64,000 bases of DNA from Bedellia somnulentella (lineage: Eukaryota > Arthropoda > Insecta > Lepidoptera > Bedelliidae), in assembly GCA_963576735.1 (NCBI GenBank), contig OY755173.1, positions 16,958,873 to 17,022,872 on the forward strand. Direction: 5' to 3'. The translations under genes were made by a program, and so were the position numbers. The notes under the pieces are model-generated. The model saw only the letters and a list, made by a program, of their open reading frames with translations. It searched no databases and was not told where the DNA came from. Positions 12,328-26,200 of this stretch are shown one piece after another (positions within the stretch are counted from its first letter, which is position 1; every line of letters starts with the position of its first letter).

Positions 12328-13391
12328 AAATAGTACCAAATACATACAATAGTCTAAACTACAAATAGAAAATTTGCACTTATGATCTATCTTGCCAAAA
12401 AATTACTCTCCATTTTACTTGATTTGGCTTATAAAACCACGATATTCTATATTTGTTCTTTACAATCAGTGGCAGAGTTTCGCAGGGTAGTGACCGACTT
12501 GGCGGGCTGCCCGGCCGATGCCACTTGCCACGGTTCTCCATAATGTCTGCTAGTTTCCTTGTAAGGTGGGACAGAATGGCAGACTTAGTAATGAGGACCA
12601 TTAACAGTTCATTACTTTAGTATTAAAACTTTGAATAAGACACCTTTTGAATATTGCAAAATTTTATAAAAGTTACTTAGGGATGGCAGTTTGTACTCAG
12701 ATTTGTGTGCAGCTCTTCTGGTTTGTAACTTTACAAAGTATTAAGTTAGTAAGTAAAATACCTCGGACATGTACGTTCGAGCTTCCATTACCAAAAAGGC
12801 TTTAGCTCAGTATAAAGCCATAAAATGTACCCAGCACGTGTGTCACTGGACATGGACACGCAGGGCACGTAAATTTTCAGCCAAAACCTTCTGTGTTAAG
12901 TATTTAGTGATGTTTTTGGTAGTCATCACTTTGTTGATTTCTCGAGTTACCAACAAAGTGACAATATACGAGTTGGATAAAACAATGCAAGCATAGTAAT
13001 TCGCTTAGTTTCGGAGACGTGCGGCTCCAAATTCAATTTAGGGGTTACGTCATCTCTATACAGACTAAAACAGATTTGTCATATATATGAAATGACAACG
13101 GTTCTGTATAGACTTCTGAGTCATGCATGTCTGTATCTTTATTTATATATGACATTGTCTCTAATTTAATTACACGACCACATAACTACCACATAATATT
13201 GAGAAGCCTATGAACTAATCAAGTATTCAGGATCGTTCAAAGAATTCTTGCCACTCATTGCATGTCAAAGGCAAACTATTATGACAGAAAGGAAACACAG
13301 AAGATAATAAGTTGCTAATTCCATTGACCAATCATAAATACATACAATAATAAATAGCGATCTTAATACACCCCTAGAAAGCCTTTAATCA

Positions 13392-13761
13392 TAACATAAC
13401 ATAACATAAACGTTCACGCCGTTTATCCCCGAAGGGGTTGGCAGAGGTACCAATACTCCTGAACTCACATGGCAAGCGCCATCTAGTTTCCAGAGAAGGT
13501 ACCCACGTTTTGCTTAGACAGTGTACTCACGTGATAGGGGGCAGGCCTATCGCCGTTTTGTACGAATACACTGTCACATGACTAAGTACAACTCAGCCAT
13601 GTGGGTTTCCTCACGATGTTTTCCCTCACCGTTAGCAACCATGATAAATTAACCACACATATGACTTTAGAAAAGACAAATTGGTGTAGGCCCGTCCCAG
13701 GATTGGAACTCACGCCCTTCTGTTTTTCGGGCGGGTGTTCTACCCACTGGACTATCATGTC
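13392..13761 (-). repeat. tRNA-derived SINE, full length (TTATG-tail family)
   Basis: On the minus strand the element begins with a tRNA-like head: an A-box-like segment (tagtccagtgggtagaac) and a B-box-like segment (gttccaatcc). It ends with ccccttcggggataaacggcg-type sequence, gtgaacgtt and a TTATG repeat. The target duplication gcctttaatca lies at 13381-13391 and 13762-13772. Confidence 0.88.
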
Positions 13762-14180
13762 GCCTTTAATCAATCAATAACTAATCGATGCCACTGCACA
13801 ATTTTAATACAATGGTCATCCATTCCCTGACCTTCAATGGTATACCAATTAAATATCAATAAATTGAGCGAGTTTCAAGACAAAATAATAAAAAAATCTT
13901 TGCTATTTTTTCTGTATATACTAATGTAAACTTCTCATAATATTTTTAAAAAATATCAAGTAAAGAAGAAAACTTAAAACCACAATTAACTTGCTTTTGG
14001 ACCATAAAACCGATAAAACTGTCTTGTCTTCCAAGTTTCTTTATAAGTGTAAAATTTTATACGATCCGTTCTTAACTTCTCCGCGGTAGAGCGTTAAACC
14101 TATATCTTATTCAACTTTAGCAATCATAATGAACGGTTGACCCAAGAAAAGGTAGTAAAAGTTTTTTTTTTTATTTTCAG

Positions 14181-14280
14181 GTTGAAGAGATACGGGAGAT
14201 GATAGACAAAATCCAGGCGAATGTCGAAGAGGTAAAGAAGAAGCACAGTGCCATATTATCAGCACCGCAGTCAGATGAAA
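14181..14280 (+). CDS. Syx1A: Syx1A exon, start of Habc domain
   Basis: This 100-bp exon sits between a pyrimidine-rich acceptor (ttattttcag) and a gtaagt donor. It encodes [11 protein letters not shown] through [14 protein letters not shown], which is helix Ha and the start of the Ha-Hb linker (about residues 37-69, vertebrate numbering). One base is left over, so the donor is phase 1. The incoming frame fits syntaxin, where this segment follows the FMDEFF stretch; that upstream exon was not found here. Confidence comes from the near-identity to insect syntaxin 1 and from the phase match with the exon at 33126. Confidence 0.95.
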
Positions 14281-17200
14281 GTAAGTAGATCGTTTTTTTT
14301 AGTTTTTTTATACGGCTCTAGTTGCAAGGAGGAGGAATCAAACATATCTCAGCCACTTTATTTGCTGAGGGGTGTGATAGAGGAATATAGGATTATTGGG
14401 AATTGAATCACTACGCTTATCAAGCAGCCCTAATGGCGAATCAACTGCTAGTAAAGAGGGATGATGAGGATGATGCTATTACAAATCAACTGTATGCGCA
14501 TAAAGATTTTAGTTGTATCAAAACTTGTTCTCAGAAACAAGAAGGATAAAATATCACCCCTTAATTATTTCCATCTACTAGAAAATACTTTACAAGTTCG
14601 GAAATAGCTAAGAACTCTTATGATAGCATTAAACGACCCATAAAACTTTCAAGACAGCTCATAGGATGCTATAAAATTTCGATATTATACATCGTAGTAA
14701 CGTAACAGTCATCAAACATCCAACTCGAATACCCAATTCTAGTAAAGAAACATAAACTTGGACAGCATATAAATTTGGTGCCTAAAGAGCTAACCGAGAT
14801 ACGTACTGTACGCCCAAATTGCCAACATATATATTTAAACCTATAAAGGGCTCTGAGAGAGGAGTATTATAAATATTATAATAAGGCTAAAGGGTTGTGA
14901 ATAATATTGATGGATTTATGATAATTACGTCGCTACTTCGTGTTCGTGACTTAATTAAGGTACATATATACGTACGTTCTCAGTAGTAAATCCCAAAAAT
15001 TGTAGTCAGAGCTTCTAGATTGGGAACTCCTCAGTCACTGGAAGTTTTTGGGAAAAAGTTTGTAAAATAACAGACGGTAAGTGGTCTCCTGGTACGTATT
15101 ACCAAAAACTGATTCAAAAAACCGAAAAACTCCAAGTCGCCTCTTACGATAATAAAGAAAGACATAGATTGGTGCTAATCTAAGCCGACATTATACAGCT
15201 GATTAAAAGCTTTTTTTTCCTATTTAAACTGATAGAAAGAGTTCATTTCGCGTTTTGAATTCTCAATTTGCTTGTAGATCACAACTCCAAATGCTATGTA
15301 AATTTTGGTAAATTGTGGGAAAAGAGCAATTCTTAATAAGTTGAGTTTGCATGCAAATGGTCACGGTAAGACTTAAATCCTTTTGAAGACATGGCTACAG
15401 ACAGTGTACGAGTAGGCTTAGCAACAGGGTTTCGTTTCTGACAAATATCTGAAATAAGATGACTGTGACAACGTATTTGACAATTCTCTGTTTCAACGTT
15501 TGAGTAAGCTGGACCTAGGTTTTTTAATACTGTTTGATAAAATCCTATAAGCAATCCCTTTCTTAGGCAACACTATATACGGAACGGCCAAAAAGGGTGT
15601 CCAAAAAATAATTATTTATTTATTATTTCTACGTTGCCAAAGCTTCAGCTACTTGCTAAACCATATACTCACGCCGTTAATTCCCAAAGTGGTAGGTAGG
15701 GACTATCGCTCGACCCTTAAAACATGATAAACTTGAGATTTGTCTATACAATAACTTAAAATCACGTTAAACTCTCAGCAAAATCGATTGAACACCAAGG
15801 TCTTTCGTCAGGTTTTGCAAGCCATTACCCATTTCCTTCAAATATGTAATTAACTTTATGCTATGCCTTTTAAAAACAAGAACAACGGAAATGGACATGG
15901 ATGAGTCCTAACGGTGTTACGAAAAAATATTCGGTTAGGTAGAGTCAACTTCGAGAATGAGGTCAACCGTCAAATCCAGCTCGGCTGGGCAGCGTTCGGA
16001 AAGCTGCGCCATATCTTCTCGTCCAAAATTCCGCAGAGTCTAAAGACAAAGGTCTTTGACCAATGTGTGTTGCCAGTCATGACCTAAGGCACAGAGACGT
16101 GGCCTCTAACAATGGGCCCCATAAGAAGGCTCCGAGTCACCCAAAGGGCAATGGAGAGGGCTATGTTAGGAGTTTCACTACGCGATCGAATCCGCAACGA
16201 GGAGATCCGTAGAAGAACCGGGGTCACTGACATAGCCCGAAGAATTGCAAAACTGAAGTGGCAATGGGCAGGGCACATTGCACGCAGAACCGACGGCCGG
16301 AAAGACAGAAAACGGAAAGTTTTTGAGTGGTGGCCACGTACCGGACGACGCAGTGTGGGTATGGGTAGGCCCCCCACAAGGTGGACCGACTTGGTCAAGA
16401 TCGCGGGAAGCCGATGGATGAGGGCAGCACAGGACCGGTCTTTGTGGAGATCTTTGGGGGAGCCCTATGTCCAGCAGTAGACGTCTATAGGCTGATGATG
16501 ATGATGATGATATGCCTTTTCTTGCAATAATTATCGTATTCACGATTTTAGCCACCCTTACATTACACAAAACATGCTATAACTATGTAACAAGCGGTAT
16601 CAAAATTCAGTGCTCAATTTACGACGAGAACAAAATCTTAATTTTTTTCGTGAACATAATAGGAACTAAACACAAAAAGAAAAGTTGATTTTTATTCGTG
16701 TTATACGCTTTTAATAGCAAATCAAATTTAGATCGAAAGTTCATTTCAAAGTAATAAAATTTAGTTTGGTAGACTGTTTTACTTATATTTAACGCATACT
16801 TGAGTGGCTGTTTTGTACTAAAATCAATATCAACCAAGCTATTGTTTGGTACTCATAAAATTTTACGACCAGAATACCAATATTGTCTTGAAGTTTATGC
16901 TCGGTGATAGCAAATGCTATATATCAAATTCGCAGACTGAGACACAGCTTTATAATGAAATAGTATAGCAAAATCTCTTTATTCTTCAATCGAACGCCAA
17001 TTGTTTACAAAATATAATACAACAGTTTATCACATATCCCATAATTGTTATTAAAGATTTCAATCCTATAAATCTCGTCACATTAAACAATTTTTAATCA
17101 CTGTCTGTGACTTCCTCGGGGCATATGGCGTGAATATAAAATCGTAATTGTAAAAGTATAAAACGTAAATCTTAGGCTGGCCATACACGGATTGCTCGAG

Positions 17201-20200
17201 CAGTTAAATAATCTCTTAAATAAAATTTGCTAAAGCTTCAGTTCATACCAACCGTTATAATTATGAAAATTTGATAGGATTATGAAATAGATGTATGTTA
17301 TGTGAAAATTTTACTATTTATTATTCTGGTCTCGACGTAGAATATAATTTACCCAGTTTAAAGTGTGATATATCCACCATAATTGGGTCCAAAAACCACA
17401 AAGTTAAATTAACTGAAATGGAACCACTATGCTATGAGTTAAAATAAATCTATTACGAGCGTTTAAATACAAAAGGCACTTTGCATTGACGAAATGGATA
17501 GGCTTGCTGGTTGGCGTGATTAATTAAAAAATCGATAGGCTACCGAGTGGCTAGGTGTAGGCACCTCATCTATGTTTTAAACGCGATAATTTACGAGTAC
17601 GTAACGTTCGTAAATATTTTCAGAATGGGGTATATCAATTCAATTAAATCTTTTAGAACAATAACTTATTGGCTTTTGAATGGAGTTCTTTGAAATCGTA
17701 GTTTCATCCTACACGTGCACACTAAGTGTACCAAATAAAGAAAGGGTAAAAGTTGTTATAGTAAAAAAAAGTGGTTTTAGAAAGTACAGTCTATCTTTCC
17801 TTAGTTCCACATTAAATCATGTAACTTAAACCGTTTCTTTAAGTAATGGGTTAACTTTATTGTAAAATCACTCTACACAACTAATAGATTATAATTCACT
17901 TAACTCGATATGCTAGAGTGTACGCGTCTCCACGCGGGTACTAAGCGTTTGGATTATATTAAGTATGCTATATAACCTTTAGCGAAGCCTCCCTCTATAA
18001 GTGGAACATCTAACACTGGAACTATTTTTCAAATCGGAACTTTAGTTCTTAGATTAGTACATACATACAAATCAGGGCCATAAATCCCGAAAAGGGGTAG
18101 CCAGAGCTTCAGAGCTAGAAACTTCTCAGCCACATTTGGAACTTGATAGGGGTTAAAATGGTAGAAATAAAGTATGTTGGTGATGGGTCTCCAACCGCAT
18201 CGCCCAAAAACCACTTAAAAGACCCATAGCGTTAATCGCCTCTTACACCCGTAGGTAGAATGGGGTAGTGAAATTCTAAGCCGGCACTACACGGCAATTA
18301 GTACTTTCAAGTAAATTAACTCCTCAGCTTTATTATATTAATATAGATTCACAAAACAACAATTCTGATAGCATCTATTTTTACCAAAGTAATACCAAAG
18401 CTATTGAATCCGCCCGCCCACGACTTGGTAATTGACAGGCTAGTTTCAAACCAATCATCTTTCTTTTCAATTGTAATGCTGAAGCGTAATCGTGACAACA
18501 AGTGTCCGTTCATTAATAGGAATTGGTTTTATTTTTATTTTACACGTCTGATTCCGATTTAGATTTATTTTCGAGTCAATGAAATAAATGATTGACACAC
18601 ACACAGACAATGAATTTGTGAAGCCTAGAGTGAGTTATTACTTTTTGTGCCACATAAAGTGGTCTCTCTCCTATTCTCTGTTTTAAAATAGTCATTCAAT
18701 CTGATAAAAAAATCGAAATTGTTTAAATAAACCAATAAAGATTTGAGATCAATAGCAGTAAAAAGAATTTGAAAATAATATTGAGCTTTTCTAGCGCTTT
18801 TTCACATAACTTCAGAAAACGAAAAGCACATTTGCGTTCACTGGCATACAATTTTCTTAGACAAGATAATTAAAACAGCAAGATATGTACGTGGGAGGCA
18901 GTGATTGAAATAGAAAACTTACAATATTACTGCATGTGGGTGGAGATCCTGTTATTTACTATAATAAACTTTAAGGCTTTGCGAACCCTTAGCATTTTCA
19001 AAGTTATTTGCTTCGTATCGAATTGCTGTGTCTATTTTAGGAATAAATATATTAAGAGCTTTTACAGTTAGTACTTAATTAAATATCTCTACAAGTCTTA
19101 TAAACGATTAAATGAAGAAGTACAAAATTTTTCTTATAAACAAAGTACGCACGGTGCATATACGAAAATATCATATTTTACTATTTTTGACTATCTGTGA
19201 TGGCGAATCTTTTAATCAATTTGACGGTATTTTAACTGGCATATAGCGACTATGGCTAATATATTTAGAAGTAACTTGGGCAACTTTTCTGATACCCTTT
19301 ATTAGTCATCAGGTCAGTCCGCTAATAATTAATTAAAAAAGTGTGTTAGTAACTTTGAACTAACATTTTCCGTGACTTCGAGCTTATAAATAGGTATAAC
19401 GCAGCCTGAAATTGTGCACGTGGAAACGTGGGTTTTATGAGTTGTGCAAAGGGTAATTTGTATAACCTTTGACATTTGATCGTAAATTTGCGTTGATTTT
19501 ATTTGATAATTAATATTTTCATTAAACGTTGCAAACCACGTGCGGCCGTTGAAAAACATTTGAGAAACAAGTTTTTAAACGTCGCATATATTATACGATA
19601 TAATCTAAAACCCAAGAGTTAGAAAGTTTTACTCAGATTTATCTCCGGAGTTGGCAAAAACAGTAAATCCTTAAAATACCAGACTGCAATTTCCCATTTT
19701 TTATTGTATTTCTCAGTTGACAGTGTAGCTTGGTGGTGAGGCGCCATTCGTGCAGCTTTTTTGAATGGAAAACCTGTCCCGTAATTAAGTATAGCAATAT
19801 TATTCAGTCAATGGGGTTTTCCCATGTTGGCAATCGATTGATTGCGATCGCGAGTCTATCTATATAATGAGCAGGAATTTTCATTAGTCATTTTAAGTTT
19901 TCGTACATTAATGGGTAGACGAGGTTTAGAATTAGTATTTTCTCAGCCACTTTAGAAAAGAATAATAATTGTAAAACATACATACATGTACTCAGGGCCA
20001 TAAATCCCAAAAAGGGGAAGTCAGAGCTTCAGAGCTAGAAACTCCTCAGCAACATTAGGAAGTTAATAGAGGAGAAGATGGTAGAAATAAAGTATCTTTG
20101 GGTGTCCAGCCACAACCACATCGCGCAAAAACCACTTAATGTAAAATATTTTTTTTATAAAATATGTCATTTATAGTACACACAATCATAAACGAGAAAT

Positions 20201-23200
20201 GATGAATAGAGAATTTAGCCGTTCAGAAGCAATACGTCTAAATCCAGTGTGGGTGTATTGTGCTCATAATGTGAAAGGGCGCACGCCTTTTTGTGCGTCC
20301 CGTAACAATGACGTCATCCGCCGCCGCCGCGCCGCCACCCGCGCCGTGTTCGTTCAGACATTATAGTACATGCCACTTTTTTTCAGCTGTATACGAATAT
20401 GGTTTTTTACATGATTCCACTATAATATCATTGACTTGAGTAATGTACTTGATTTAGTATTGTGTAAATTTTATGAAAGAGGTGTTAAGCATAAAAACAA
20501 TTAGATCGCGCCCTATAATAAAAACCAAAAAAAAACAAGCTCCTGGCGATCATTGCGGACAGAGTTGATAGTCCAATTTTAAATCATTGGTCATCCCTCC
20601 ATGTGATGAGTAATATTAATTTTAAATTGTACTAACATAGTTTATAAGTCTTTTTACTAACAGATATATGGACATTTTGTAACTGATTTATCAGATAATA
20701 GTCGCCACGTAATATATTTTCATTTGCTCTATTAAACATAATATTTAACCTGAGTATTTCGTCATTATTCAGAGCAATACTCAGCCAAAAATAAATTTAT
20801 TTAAAAAAACAGTGTAAAAATGAAGAAATTCGCAATATTGTTACATATTAATAAAAATGTGCCTTTGATGCAGCACCTGACTTGGGATTTTTGCTTCAGA
20901 GGTTGATTGAACTATGAAAATAACTCAAACGACTATGAATCATAATACTTATAAGACCGAGGCCTTCAAATTTACTGTAGTCTCTAAATTTTAAGTTTAA
21001 GTTTGCTGTGTAGTGCCGGCTTAGATTGTCACTACCCCTTACTGCGGGTGTCGTATGAGGCGACTAAGGGTATGGGGCTTTTTAAGTGGTTTTTGGGCGA
21101 TGCGGTTGGACACCTATCTCCAACTATACTTTATTTCTACCACCTTGTCCCCTATCAACTACTAAATGTGGCTGAGGAGTTTCTAGCACTAAAGCTCTGG
21201 CCACCCCTTTTTGGGATTTATGGCCGTGAGTATATGTAGGTATGTATGTCTAAATTAAAACAAGCAGATACAAATTTTAAAACGTTTCAGAACCCTCATA
21301 GGGTAAGATTTATTCTGCCAAAAATTGGGTATTTTAGTTTATAGAACATTTTTATATAATCCAGATACAAACAATATAATATCGCGACAATTCAAATATC
21401 TAATATTAAACGTAAACATTGACTCATTTTATATTCGGGGCTGCTTCCATGTTTGCACTGAAATTGCGTCAATTTGTCTGTTACATACAGTTTCGAAGAA
21501 AACAAAAACAAAAAGACAACTGCAATCTTGTCCACATACACACTCACGTCTACTAATCTCAATAACGGGTAGCCAGATCCTGGGAATTACAAATTATTCA
21601 GCAACTTTTGGAACTTGGTGAGGAAGACTATATATTAAACTAGTATGTTATAGTATGTTTTCTTTCGTCTACATATACGAATATACCAGATCAATCTGAA
21701 GTTACTAAAAGATTCATTCGTCGCATTTTTATTGTCCTCTACTACAGATAGTTGTTGGCCAATGTGAGAAGCTTTTCCATGTTGCGTGGAAGAGTGTTCT
21801 CTAGGTTTCCTAGTGTTGAAGGAGCTGTTGTATTCTTTTTACTCTTTTAACATTTTGCAAAGTAACCTTTGTGTAGTATGAAATAAGTAGACGTTAGAAA
21901 AAATATTTGATAGAGTTTCAATAGGATCCAGAAAAAAAAAACACACCCATTGTTAAGTGCCCGTAGCACCTGCCCGCTGTTTCTACTTTGCGCTTTGTTT
22001 TTAAATTAACTACAACTTTATTTTCTTAAAAAGTGATGTTGGCTTTAAATATAACATAACAACGTAGTTTCTTTTATTTGTGGTGCAACGAGCCTACTTA
22101 TGTGGTTGGCAATGCGGTTTGCCAACCATCATGAACATTTTTTTATATTCGCAACTTTTCCCCTTTCTACTGCCCAAAATGGCTGAGCATTCTCTAATAA
22201 TGAATAATGTGTGTCCCAGATATGTGCGGATATACTTTGCCATTAAAACTTTGAGTAAAACAGCAACACTAATAGCTCAAAGTTATAACAACGTCTATAC
22301 AAGCTCATGACGAGCTTAAATAAATCTCGCTGCAACACAGCACAGTTTCCTTTGTTCTTTTGAGGGATAAATAATTTGAATCCTTAATTTCGCCTCGCGA
22401 AGCCAAGCTCGGAATGTCATATTTTTAGTAGATATTCTTCGTATTAAATCGGGATAAGTAGTCGGCGGAACAAAGTCGATTGTAATTCAAAGTTCAAAGA
22501 AAGGTTGTCGCCAAATAATGGCGTTTTAAGTACCGGCGGTGATTTTATCGCGCTTTCTTTGTTACCAGCGGTTAATCAGAGCATAAAGGCACAGAGCTGT
22601 TACTAGCGCCTTTATTCTAATACCGATTTCTTATAGGAATAATTTTGATTGCTATATCTACTAACATCATTGGTAAAGTGGAGACTAATTTTATTCATCC
22701 ATCTGAAGGAATTATGATATATGAATAATTGATATACCAGTGCTTATACTAAGTCATAGGTGGGAGTCCATTTTGCTGTATATTTAAAAGAGTGGCATTC
22801 GTCAATTAGGATAAACCAGACGTGTCGTCTAATGGTCGAAATTCGTCCAAAATTTCAGTTGAATTGTAAAATTACGTTACTTAAGACCAATTATATTCAA
22901 TAATCATCGATTCTCAAGTTTATCACAACCATAACAATAAATGAATAACATATAATGTATGGCAGTACATTCAATTATTATTATAAAGAAAAGAAAATAT
23001 TTTTTTATTTAGCACACATATACAGTATTCAATGACATAATTTAAAGAAATGGTTTCGCTTAACGATTTTAAGTACTACTCATGTTTTTTTTTTTAATTA
23101 AAGTAGTGGGTACTCAATGACTGTACAAACGAGTGTGTGTAATTGAATACTCCATCGGCCTTACAATTTTTGTACTACGTGACACAAACTTTTACTTCAC

Positions 23201-26200
23201 GTATTGATAAAAAAAATAAAATTTGGTTTATGTTTTCAAAAGCGATGACTTACACAATAGTAGGATTAGACTATATTAACCAAAAACACAACTTTTTATT
23301 ATATAAATAACGACCCAAACGGTTAAGATAATTCTTCTGGAAATGTATGCACTGTTAATAATTAAACGGTAAACCGTAATACGCCTGCGCAATTTTTAAT
23401 TAGTTTTCTTACGCTTCCTGTTTGCTATTTATAACGAATGGTATTTTTGTTATATGTGTTTTTGATGTAGTCATGTGCTTTAGAGCTTAAACAGCAAATT
23501 TGTTCCTTGTTCGGAAATAAAAAAACTTTAAATTTCACGACGACGACGACGTGATAGGTCAATGGGTAGAACACCGGTTATCGTGCAAACTACTAGTGTT
23601 CAAATCCCGGGTCGGGCCTACGCCAATTTGTCTTTTCTATAGACATATGTGTGGTTTATTTATCATGGTTGTTAACGGTGAGGGTAAACATCGTGAGGAA
23701 ACCCACATGGCTGAGTTGTACTTAGTCATGTGACAGTGTATTCGTACAAAACGTCGATAGACCTGCCCCCTATCCCGTGAGTACACTCTTCGAGCAAAAC
23801 GTGGGTACTTTGAACACCAGGTGACAAAGTCACGTGATGTTCAGAAGTATTAGTACCTCTGGCAACCCCTTCGGGGATATTCGGCGTGAACGTTTATGTT
23901 ATGTTTAAAGTTCATTTAATTGTCATCAAAGGTATAATCAGTGATGCTTCTCCTATCAGAACAATTGTATTACGGCTCTGGCAAGGCACAAAAATAAAAT
24001 AGTTTTTAACTTATCACGCAAAAACACGAATGAAAAAATGATTATCTGAAGTGAGTAGTGTCATCTCATCATCTTACAATTTTAAATGAAATATTATATT
24101 TATTGGAAAAGGCAGTATTATTACAAGAAAAGCGTTGTTTTGTTTACCAAGAACTGGCACAGCTCTCGTCTGCAGAAATAATATTTACGTAGATTGAAAC
24201 GCTTTTCAATTTCAATAGCATATTTCTATGATTCCGTTTGCGCTAACCGCCCGGTTCTTAAGCCCAGTGAGCTGTGCTTGTTTATCTTCGACATTGATCC
24301 AGCTTAAAACGACTCGTGGCTGAATTATTATTCATATTTTTACTAGATGTGAAATGTTTTTTTATCATCTATTACCGTTTTGTTTTTCCGTAAGCTATGT
24401 GTAAACATTTATTTCATAATTGAGCTTTGTTTTGCATGGAAACGTCAGGTACCTAACCTAACCGGTTTCTATTTATGACCACCAGGTATTCGTTTTTTAA
24501 AGCGTAAAATACAGTTATTTTAGAATTATATCGCTCAAAACCGGTCCTGACTGAAAATCAGTATTTTTAGTCAATCTTACAATTTCATGCTGAGTCAGGG
24601 CCTTTTCGACTTAAGGGGATAGTCTGCTATATTTTGTTGTATAAGTTATTGTTCTTGGTATGTGTGTTTATTTTTACTCGGTGAATATCAATTCGAAACT
24701 TTTGTCGCTTAGCATTTGTTTACCGCAATTATTAGTAATGCGACTATATACTAAAGTATATAGGTAGAAACGTGGCTATGTGAAAATCAACTCGTTATTT
24801 ATCGGAGATAAACAACTTTATCAAAGTTTTTATTTAAATCTACCGTATATTTTGCACTCTCTCATTGATTTGGAATCAGTAACGCCCGCCGGCAATGCTG
24901 AAAAAAAAGTGTATTAATATTTTTATAATTTGTTTATTGAAGTGAAGACTTGGTTTTACCGCCCGTCATCACTAACTACCCTATCTGTAAGAATAAGAGC
25001 AAAGAGCTGATTTAATATACGTAGGTTTATAGCCGATTAGTTTTCAACCCTTTTTATAGCCAGACCCTTTAAAATATAAAACACATTATACGTTTCCTTT
25101 AACTGCAAGATTTGCGTAATTTGCGAATGCTTCAACATTTCATATATCAAAATGTAGGTACTTGTGAATGATTCAGTGCCGCATCTATACCTATACCTCA
25201 TTCGATTTCCCCGGAGAGGAACCTCGCCACACGGTTTATTGACACAGCCATCATTCTCGGCCTCGCTGTGTTGCTAGCTTTTAACTTGGTTTGTACTCGT
25301 TTTAATGAAATAATGGATGGTTTACTCTAAAGACGAATGTAGTCGTGTTATTTGAATCACTAGTCTGAGGTGGTTAAAATGTTATGATACAGGCCCACAT
25401 TGCCCATTTCCGCCGTGCGAGATCCTAGCTCTCAAACTTCTCCTAGGTTGTGTTCAGAGCTAACCGGACCGTCGGTCCTGACCGTCAGTAGTTCGTAGCT
25501 ATTATCTAATTTTCAAAGGAAATTTTAAAGCGCGTTCAGAGCCGTCCTGACATTCCGTACGCACGTCAGTACAACGTATCGTACGTGCTGACAGTCAGGT
25601 TAGCTCTGTTAGCTTAATGTCATCAATTTTTAAATAGACAAGTTCAACTATTATATTACAAAACATCAATAGATACCAGTAATGGGCAAACCCTAGCCCT
25701 ACTTAACATTGATTAACTTTGGGAATTGAATCAGTTAGCCGCCCTGCATATGCATTATGAGGTAACGTAATTATGCAGTAACTAATATTGGAAAGTTAGG
25801 AACAGCCTTAGTGCTCAAAGAGCCCAAGTTAAAAACCAAATATTCGGTTCGGAATATGATAAACCTACTCTTTTTTCTTATTATTTATTTTTATTTTGCC
25901 GTGTAGTGCCGGCTTAGAATGTCGCTACCCCTTTCTACCCACGGGTGTCGTAAGAGGCGACTAAGGGTATTGGGGCTTTTTATTGGATTTTTGGGCGATG
26001 CGGTTGGAGACCCATCACCAAAAACCTTTATTTTTACCATCTTTTCCCCACTCAACTTCCAAAAGTGGCTGAGGAATTTATAATTCCTTAGCTCTGGTTA
26101 CCCCTTCAAGGGAAATATAGCCGATAGTATATGTATGTATGTATTTATTTTTATTAAAAAGTATTTTTTTTAAAATATAAAGGTTCCATTCTGATATCGC

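Noticed and set aside
16178..16570. Minus-strand frame of 130 codons
   Set aside because: Antisense to the RTE-type fragment at 15930-16513, whose plus-strand translation is recognisable.
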